A stretch of 64,000 nucleotides of DNA from contig CAVTFR010000017.1 in NCBI GenBank assembly GCA_963734025.1, positions 186,001-250,000 on the forward strand, given 5' to 3'. How positions within the stretch are numbered: position 1 is the first letter of the stretch; each line of letters begins with the position of its first letter. Of the stretch, positions 58,999-64,000 are shown in pieces. The notes beneath the pieces are model-generated. The model saw only the letters and a list, made by a program, of their open reading frames with translations, did not search any database and was not told the origin of the DNA. The translations under genes were made by a program, and so were the position numbers. This DNA is from JACVRW01 sp963734025. GTDB lineage: Bacteria > Actinomycetota > Thermoleophilia > Solirubrobacterales > Thermoleophilaceae.

Positions 58999-59697
58999 TT
59001 ACCTCCGCGGGGCATCCAGCCCCGCGTTCTGAGACGGAAGATCGGCCTCCGGCCGCTCGAGATCGTCGATCGCGAGGTTCAGCTCGAGCACGTTCACGCC
59101 GGGCTCACCGAGCACCCCTAGGCCGCGGCCGTCGGTGTTCTCATCCACCAGCTCCATGACCCGCTCGAGCGGCAGCCCGCGCACGTCGGCCACACGCCGC
59201 GCCTGGATGCGCGCGTTGGCCTCGGAGATGTGCGGGTCGACTCCCGATGCTGTCGTCTGGACGGCGTCGGGCGGCACGTCCCCGCGCTCGAGCCCGGGGT
59301 TGTAGCGCCTCTCGCGGTCGAGATAGGTGGCCAGATTGTCGGCAAACAGGTCGCGTAGCTCCTTGTTGTTCGGTCCGAGGTTGTTGAAGAAGGTGACGTT
59401 GGCGCTGTAGCCCGTGGCCGATGGCCGCGACTGGAAGTAGCGCGGGTCCGCCTCGAGGACGGGGTTGCCCTCCTCGTCCTCCTGCGGCTCGCCGTTAGCC
59501 CCGAGCACGGGGCGCTGGAAGTCCTGGCCGATCAGGCGCGAGCCGACGACCTCGCCGTCACGCTCGACCTGGCTGCCGTCGGCCTTGTTCGGCCACACGA
59601 CCTGGCCGACCCCGGTCATGACGAGCGGGTATGCCAGCCCGAGCAGGAGCGTGAAGATGACGATTGCCAGTACTGAGGTTGTGATTTCGCGGCGCAT
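58999..59697 (-). CDS. kdpC: Potassium-transporting ATPase, subunit C
   Basis: A 232-residue single-span membrane protein. The N-terminal helix is TTSVLAIVIFTLLLGLAYPL. GQVVWPNKADGSQVERDGEV, GSRLIGQDFQRPVLG, PRYFQSRPSATGY, TTASGVDPHISEANARIQAR and VNVLELNLAIDDL are family hallmarks. It stabilises KdpA-KdpB. The gene lies between kdpA (2 bases) and kdpB (7 bases). The start ATG at 59697 gives the normal length; a longer reading into kdpA is rejected. Confidence 0.94.
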   Translation of the reverse strand: MRREITTSVLAIVIFTLLLGLAYPLVMTGVGQVVWPNKADGSQVERDGEVVGSRLIGQDFQRPVLGANGEPQEDEEGNPVLEADPRYFQSRPSATGYSANVTFFNNLGPNNKELRDLFADNLATYLDRERRYNPGLERGDVPPDAVQTTASGVDPHISEANARIQARRVADVRGLPLERVMELVDENTDGRGLGVLGEPGVNVLELNLAIDDLERPEADLPSQNAGLDAPRR

Positions 59698-59699
59698 GA

Positions 59700-61457
59700 T
59701 CAGAAGAGTTGGTCGGTGAGTGCCTGGACGATCGGGCCCAAGAGGAGGGCCGGGAAGAAGGTGAGCGCGGCCACGATCACGATCACGAAGATCAGTAGGA
59801 AGACGAACGTGGGAGTGTCCGTGCGGAACGTGCCGGCTCCGGGCGGCGAGACGTGCTTGGTGGCGAGCGAGCCCGCCACCGCCAGCGCTGCCAGCAGCGG
59901 CACGAAGCGGGCGAAGAGCATCGTCACCCCACCGAGCAGGTCGGCGAAGGTGATGCCGAAAGCGCCCTCGTTGCCGGGCGCGTTCGGCTGCAGGTAGCCG
60001 GTGAAGCCGGCGAACGCCGACCCGTTGTTGTTGCCCTGCGAGGTGTAGGCGTAGAGCGTCTCCGAGAAGCCCTGAGGGCCCGGGTTGAAGATCGACGGCG
60101 CACCCCACTTGGTGGCTATCGCGATCGCCGTCGTCACGAGCACGGCGAGTGCCGTGTAGAGCGTCCCGATCAGGACGTACTTGACCTCGCGCGCCTCGAT
60201 CTTCTTACCGAGGTATTCGGGCGTTCGGCCCACCATCAGGCCCGCTATGAACACCGCCAGCAGGACGAACAGGAGCATGCCGTACAGGCCCGAGCCGACC
60301 CCGCCGAAGATGACCTCCCCGGTCATCATGTTCACGAGCGGGACGGCGCCGCCGGCACCGGTGTAGGAGTCGTGCGCCGAGTTGACGGAGCCGTTCGAGG
60401 CGGCGGTGGTGATCGCCGCCCACATGGCGCTGTTCGCGACCCCGAAGCGCTGTTCCTTGCCCTCGAGGTTGCCGCCGGTGGTGCCGTCGGCAGACGCGGT
60501 GGCGACCTCGGCGCCCTTCTGGGCGGGCGAGCCGTTCTGCTCGGCGCCGTAGCCGACCCCGATGGCCACGACGAGCATGGCGGCCATGGCGGCGTAGAGC
60601 GCCCAGCCCTGGCGGCGGTTGCCCACCATGCGCCCGAAGGTGGCTGTGAGCGCGGCCGGGATCAGCAGGATGAAGAGGACCTCGATGAAGTTGCTGAACC
60701 CGCTGGCGTTCTCGAACGGGAACGCGCTGTTGACGTTGAAGAAGCCGCCGCCGTTCGTGCCCAGCTGCTTGATCGCGATCTGGGACGCCGCGGGGCCGAG
60801 CGCGAGCGTCTGGTCGAAGCCCTGGAGGGTCGTGTAGGTGACCGAGCCGGAGAGCGTCTGGATGACGCCCTGGGACATCAGGATGAGGGCGCCGACGATC
60901 GACAGCGGCAGCAGGATGTAGAGCAGCGTGCGGGTGAGGTCGTGCCAGAAGTTGCCGAGCTGAGCGATACCGCGGTTCGCGAACCCGCGGATCACGGCGG
61001 CGAGCACCGCCATGCCGACGGCGGCGGAGATGAAGTTCTGCACCGCGAGCCCCGCCATCTGCGAGAAGTAGCTCATGGTCGTCTCGCCGCCGTAGAACTG
61101 CCAGTTCGTGTTCGAGATGAACGACGTGGCGGTGTTGAAGCTGACGTCCCAGGTGCCGGAGTCGAAGCCCTCCGGGTTGAAGGGGTGGATCCCCTGGGTG
61201 CGCAGGATCACGTACAGGACGACGAAGAAGAGAAGGCTGAAGACGACCGTCGTGCGCGCGTAGGACTTCCAGTCCTGCTGGACGTTCGGGTTCACGCGCA
61301 GCAGCCGGTAGGTCAGCCGCTCGAAAGGCGCCAGGACCGGGGTGAGGAAGACGCTCTCGCCGCGGTAGACGCGTGCCATGTAGCCGCCGAGCAGCGGCGT
61401 GAGCGCGGTGAGGACCGCGAGGTAGATCGCGATCTGCAGCCAGCCCTGGACGGTCAC
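59700..61457 (-). CDS. kdpA: Potassium-transporting ATPase, subunit A (K+ channel subunit)
   Basis: A 585-residue membrane subunit forming the K+ selectivity filter. The first helices (WLQIAIYLAVLTALTPLLGG), ATSFISNTNWQFYGGETTMS with the filter-loop CGHA-type equivalent, KQLGTNGGGFFNVNSAFPFE (GTNGGG filter), TAASNGSVNSAHDSYTGAGG and YTSQGNNNGSAFAGFTGYL (G-N-N-G filter) are characteristic. GTG start overlapping the kdpF stop. Confidence 0.96.
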   Translation of the reverse strand: MTVQGWLQIAIYLAVLTALTPLLGGYMARVYRGESVFLTPVLAPFERLTYRLLRVNPNVQQDWKSYARTTVVFSLLFFVVLYVILRTQGIHPFNPEGFDSGTWDVSFNTATSFISNTNWQFYGGETTMSYFSQMAGLAVQNFISAAVGMAVLAAVIRGFANRGIAQLGNFWHDLTRTLLYILLPLSIVGALILMSQGVIQTLSGSVTYTTLQGFDQTLALGPAASQIAIKQLGTNGGGFFNVNSAFPFENASGFSNFIEVLFILLIPAALTATFGRMVGNRRQGWALYAAMAAMLVVAIGVGYGAEQNGSPAQKGAEVATASADGTTGGNLEGKEQRFGVANSAMWAAITTAASNGSVNSAHDSYTGAGGAVPLVNMMTGEVIFGGVGSGLYGMLLFVLLAVFIAGLMVGRTPEYLGKKIEAREVKYVLIGTLYTALAVLVTTAIAIATKWGAPSIFNPGPQGFSETLYAYTSQGNNNGSAFAGFTGYLQPNAPGNEGAFGITFADLLGGVTMLFARFVPLLAALAVAGSLATKHVSPPGAGTFRTDTPTFVFLLIFVIVIVAALTFFPALLLGPIVQALTDQLF

Positions 61458-61543
61458 AGGCGCTCACCGCGCAGCAGCGCGTACACGAGGTACGCCGCCA
61501 CGACCACCGACACCACGAGCCCGAACAGCTCGGCGCCGCTCAT
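61454..61543 (-). CDS. kdpF: KdpF-like small membrane subunit
   Basis: A 29-residue single-helix peptide: MSGAELFGLVVSVVVAAYLV followed by YALLRGERL. Length, single helix, the ending Y-x-L-x-R-x-E-x-L/F and place just before kdpA (overlap GTGA) agree with KdpF. It stabilises the Kdp complex in other bacteria. Confidence 0.82.
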   Translation of the reverse strand: MSGAELFGLVVSVVVAAYLVYALLRGERL

Positions 61544-61632
61544 ACCCGCTCCAGGCCCTCCAGCAGGGCAAGGAACGCAGCAAAGCAGACGAGCCCGATC
61601 GCGATCGCGAGAACGTCGGAGAGGAAGTCCAT
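61540..61632 (-). CDS. Tiny membrane protein upstream of kdpF
   Basis: A 30-residue frame, ATG at 61632, overlapping kdpF by ATGA. It reads MDFLSDVLAIAIGLVCFAAF then LALLEGLERV, one membrane helix with the ending GLERV. A short peptide with a similar ending has been seen before kdpF in other actinobacteria, to my recollection. Four-base overlaps on both sides argue that it is translated. A role in the Kdp complex is plausible but not proven. Confidence 0.6.
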   Translation of the reverse strand: MDFLSDVLAIAIGLVCFAAFLALLEGLERV

Positions 61633-62075
61633 CAGGCCAGCAGGAGCGCCGCCCGCGCATGGCGGATGGCGCCGTCGAGGGTCTCCTGCTCGCTCTCCAA
61701 GTAGAGCGGCGAGCCGCCGTCGGCGAGCAGCCGTTCGACGAGCGCGACGCCACGGGCGTTCACGCCGGATCCCGTGTCACGCAAGTCCACGGCCAGGCCG
61801 AGAAGGCCGGCACGCTCGCGCAGGATCGCCGCGCGCCGCAGCGGCACCGCGGCTGTGTAGGGCCGCGGCGGCTCCTCGGCGGCGTCGAGTACGCGCTCGA
61901 GGCTGGTCGCCAGCCCGCGCCGGTGGCGCGGCGAGCAGAGCTGCTGCGCGCGGCGCGCGAGCTCAGGGCTGTCGGACGGGCTCGCACCGGCGGCGAGGCG
62001 CCGCACAAGCGAGCCGCGCTGCAGGAACACCCGGCCGCGCACGGACAGTGTCGGATGCATGAGGGTGGTTGCCAT
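61632..62075 (-). CDS. Hypothetical protein at the head of the kdp operon
   Basis: A 147-residue, Arg/Ala/Leu-rich protein with no membrane helix. It starts MATTLMHPTLSVRGRVFLQR and ends DGAIRHARAALLLA. Its stop overlaps the next ATG (ATGA), so it is the first gene of a seven-gene unit ending in the KdpD-like gene. The sequence lacks recognised motifs. It might be a real regulator or a leader protein. The function is unknown. Confidence 0.55.
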   Translation of the reverse strand: MATTLMHPTLSVRGRVFLQRGSLVRRLAAGASPSDSPELARRAQQLCSPRHRRGLATSLERVLDAAEEPPRPYTAAVPLRRAAILRERAGLLGLAVDLRDTGSGVNARGVALVERLLADGGSPLYLESEQETLDGAIRHARAALLLA

Positions 62076-62157
62076 GCAGCGAGCATGGCCAGCCGACCGT
62101 CAAGGGGCCATCAAGATCCGCTATCGGCCGATAAAGATGTCGTGAAGACGACGCCGC

Positions 62158-63087
62158 TCAGACGACGTGCTGCGGAATGCGCACGCGCCTACTGCCGGCG
62201 CGGACGCCTCTGACCTGGCTCGACGAGATCGTGCGCCCCTCGCGGACGAGCCGCGCCTGAATCGAGCGCATCCGCTCGTCGAGGTCGAGCCGCGCGCGCA
62301 GGGTGCGCCGCCCGCGCCCGCTGCGCGTCCACGCTGTGCCGAGCAGGCGAGCCTTCGCCGCGTCGCCCTCTGGAAGGCCGGTGAGGCCCAGCGCCACGCT
62401 GCCTCTGTAGCCCGAGGACGCGCCGCCGCTCATCTGCACGAGGCTCGTCCCGCCGGTCTCGGCGTAGATGCCGTCGGCCGCGTTGGACGTGTCCGGCATG
62501 CCGTTCCCGGAGTACGGAGCGACGTCGTACGCCTGGGCGATCGTCGTGTCGGAGAAGAAGAGCTGCGATGTGTACTCGTATGTCTCCGTCGCGCCATCGT
62601 AGGTGCGGACCTTCAGGTGGATGTGGATCGCCCGGCCCCGATACCAGCCCGGGAAGATCGTCCTGAAGGTGACGGCCCCGTTCGCGTCCGTGACCTGGTA
62701 GCCGCGCAGGAAGTCGGTGTCGGAGCCGACCCCCGAGTACTCGCCCTCGGCATCGCAGTGCCAGATGTCGACCGCCGCGCCGGCGTACGGGCTGCAGCGG
62801 CCGCCCGACCCGACCTCAACGATGCGGATCGTCAGGGCGAGCGGTATCCCCGGGCGGGCAGCGCCGCCGGACGAGTTCGCCCGGACGTCGGCTCGCTTCA
62901 GCTGCGTGTCGACGAAGTAGGGGCCCTCGGTCACTTCGGGCACGAGCACACAGGACGGCGTCTGCGCCTCCGCCACCGCGGCGGGCTCGTCCGCCGTCGC
63001 GCGGCAGCCGGTCACGTACGCGGCGCCGGCAAGCCCGGCGAGGCCGAGGGTCTGGCGGCGGGTGATCCGGTGTCCGAGCCTGCTCAC
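62158..63087 (-). CDS. Exported (Tat, lipoprotein-like) intradiol ring-cleavage dioxygenase
   Basis: A 309-residue non-heme Fe(III) dioxygenase cleaving catechol-type rings. A twin-arginine signal (ITRRQTLGLAGLAGAAYVTG followed by C) suggests folded export and lipid attachment. The metal ligands appear as VTEGPYFVDTQ (Tyr), IFPGWYRGRAIHIHLKVRT (Tyr, His, His). Extracellular intradiol dioxygenases are known in Streptomyces, acting on plant phenolics. GTG 63087 with AAGGAG is the start. It separates kdpE from the other kdp genes. Confidence 0.9.
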   Translation of the reverse strand: MSRLGHRITRRQTLGLAGLAGAAYVTGCRATADEPAAVAEAQTPSCVLVPEVTEGPYFVDTQLKRADVRANSSGGAARPGIPLALTIRIVEVGSGGRCSPYAGAAVDIWHCDAEGEYSGVGSDTDFLRGYQVTDANGAVTFRTIFPGWYRGRAIHIHLKVRTYDGATETYEYTSQLFFSDTTIAQAYDVAPYSGNGMPDTSNAADGIYAETGGTSLVQMSGGASSGYRGSVALGLTGLPEGDAAKARLLGTAWTRSGRGRRTLRARLDLDERMRSIQARLVREGRTISSSQVRGVRAGSRRVRIPQHVV

Positions 63088-63154
63088 GTCGATGCTCCTT
63101 CGAATCGGGGTTGCAGGGAGGGAAGCCGGCCGCCGTAAGCCCGGTGTAAGAAGC

Positions 63155-63844
63155 TCAGGCCTCGAAGCGATAGCCGACGCCCGGGTCCGTGACGATGTAG
63201 CGGGGCGTGCCGGGCCGCGGCTCGATCTTGCGGCGCAGGTTCGCGACGTGGACACGCAGGGTCTGGGTGTCGTGCTCGTACCCCGGGCCCCAGACCTCGG
63301 CGAGCAGGGCGCGGTGGGTGAGCAGCCGCCCGCGGCCCTGCATGAGCGTGCGCAGCAGCTCGAACTCGGTCGGGGTGAGATGGACCTCGGCACCCTCGAC
63401 CGACACGCGGTGAGCGGCGAGGTCGAGCTCGAGGCCGTTCGCGCTCAGGACGGGCTCCCCGGCTGCGGGTGCCGCTCCGGCGCGCTCGAGCGCCCTCGTC
63501 AGGCGCGCCGTCAGCTCGGCGGGGCTGAACGGCTTCGTCACGTAGTCGTCGGCTCCGGCCTCGAGCGCCCGGACCTTCTGGGCCTCCTCGCCGATCGCGG
63601 ACAGCACGATGATCGGCATGGCGCTCCACTCGCGAATCGAGCGGCAGACCTCGACGCCGTCGCCGTCCGGCAGCACGAGATCGAGGATGGCCGCGTCGGG
63701 TTGCCGCACAGCGGCCGCGTCGAGTGCCTCCTTCGCCGTGGCGACCCCGATGACGTCGTAGCCCGCGTCGCGCAGGATGACCTTCAGCGCGCGCAGTATC
63801 TGCAGCTCATCGTCGCAGACGAGGATCCGCCGGCGGGCACTCAT
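63155..63844 (-). CDS. kdpE: KdpE-like OmpR-family response regulator
   Basis: A 229-residue response regulator. Receiver: ILVCDDELQILRALKVILRD, PDAAILDLVLPDGDGVEVCR (phospho-Asp), PIIVLSAIGEEAQKVRALEA and ADDYVTKPFSPAELTARLT. DNA-binding: VHLTPTEFELLRTLMQGRGR then LTHRALLAEVWGPGYEHDTQ and YIVTDPGVGYRF. The close match to KdpE and the kdp context make it the likely activator of the locus. It overlaps the kinase gene by ATGA. Confidence 0.88.
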   Translation of the reverse strand: MSARRRILVCDDELQILRALKVILRDAGYDVIGVATAKEALDAAAVRQPDAAILDLVLPDGDGVEVCRSIREWSAMPIIVLSAIGEEAQKVRALEAGADDYVTKPFSPAELTARLTRALERAGAAPAAGEPVLSANGLELDLAAHRVSVEGAEVHLTPTEFELLRTLMQGRGRLLTHRALLAEVWGPGYEHDTQTLRVHVANLRRKIEPRPGTPRYIVTDPGVGYRFEA

Positions 63845-64000
63845 TCGGCGCCGCGTTCCGCCGCGGGCGCGGCGGTGGGCTCTTCCGCGGGAATCGGCAC
63901 CTGGATGACGAAGCTCGTCCCCTGGCCCGGTAGCGACTCCGCCCGGATGCGCCCGCCGTTGGCCTCGAGGAAGCCGCGTGCGATCGCGAGCCCGAGGCCC
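63841..64000 (-). CDS. Sensor histidine kinase, C-terminal end only (window edge)
   Basis: The visible 52 residues are the end of a histidine kinase ATP-binding domain: GLGLAIARGFLEANGGRIRA then ESLPGQGTSFVIQVPIPAEE and an Ala/Glu-rich tail. The G2 box GLGLAIARG is typical. It is translated with kdpE (ATGA). Because the KdpD-like gene lacks a kinase, this is probably the kinase half of a split KdpD; the N-terminal part lies outside the window. Confidence 0.8.
   Translation of the reverse strand, partial: GLGLAIARGFLEANGGRIRAESLPGQGTSFVIQVPIPAEEPTAAPAAERGAE

Noticed and set aside
55638..59159. Very long forward-strand open frame (over 1,100 codons)
   Set aside because: It is antisense to the kdpD-like, kdpB and kdpC genes. 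Its composition is the His/Arg/Asp/Gly-rich pattern of a high-GC shadow frame, with no domain.
59853..62213. Long forward-strand frame across kdpA
   Set aside because: Antisense of kdpA and kdpF; typical shadow composition.

Overview
The window is very GC-rich (roughly 70%) bacterial DNA with dense, tightly packed genes, many GTG starts and many 4-base ATGA/GTGA gene overlaps. Gene content points to a high-GC actinobacterium, most likely class Thermoleophilia (Solirubrobacterales/Gaiellales-like). The evidence is a short-Q-loop cytochrome bd oxidase, an actinobacterial-type GCS2 protein, a cyclic-2,3-diphosphoglycerate gene pair and a Kdp locus with several small accessory ORFs. This placement is an inference from gene content; no rRNA gene is present.

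Layout. 1-1.4 kb: a reverse-strand cupin / ABM monooxygenase / GntR-FadR operon with a near-perfect operator palindrome. 1.6-8.9 kb: housekeeping and hypothetical genes, including CorA-like transporter, SDR plus TetR pair with operator, GCS2 ligase, CAP-domain protein and histidine phosphatase. 8.9-11.4 kb: cydA intact, cydB and a small partner gene broken by four single-base shifts. 11.4-21 kb: 5'-nucleotidase, GNAT, MBL-rhodanese, TauE, orphan ZnuA with a Zur-like box, frameshifted MmpL, Fur-family regulator, Mn-type SOD, tRNA-Leu(CAG). 21-29.4 kb: assorted metabolic genes and tRNA-Glu(CTC).

29.4-37 kb is the most interesting segment. A cobalamin riboswitch leads a six-gene operon, nearly every junction overlapping by 4 bases. 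It encodes three exported proteins with transcobalamin-C-terminal-like (DUF4430) character, an EcfT, a fused double EcfA, and a protein joining an ECF S-component to a secreted alpha/alpha-toroid (prenyltransferase/squalene-cyclase repeat) domain with a C-terminal membrane anchor. Animal intrinsic factor and transcobalamin consist of an alpha6/alpha6 barrel plus a DUF4430-like beta domain. The operon therefore looks like a bacterial, split, transporter-tethered version of that cobalamin-binding architecture.

37-45 kb: an operon of nitroreductase, glpD, folP, metallophosphoesterase, cyclic 2,3-diphosphoglycerate synthetase-like protein and 2-phosphoglycerate kinase, then a degenerate Rho paralogue. 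45-55.7 kb: PHM-like/cupredoxin exported protein, TPR protein, two-component pair with a CpaB/SAF-like protein, rpiA, lon and an FAD-linked oxidase. 55.8-64 kb: a potassium-uptake locus read on the reverse strand in the unusual order kdpF-A-C-B. A kinase-less KdpD follows kdpB; the response regulator and a separate kinase lie upstream, across an exported intradiol dioxygenase.

A recurrent oddity is that six reading-frame breaks (cydB three, its small partner one, MmpL one, first DUF4430 gene one) are all of the +1 type. The surrounding protein sequence looks conserved, which suggests sequence error or very recent mutation rather than old decay.
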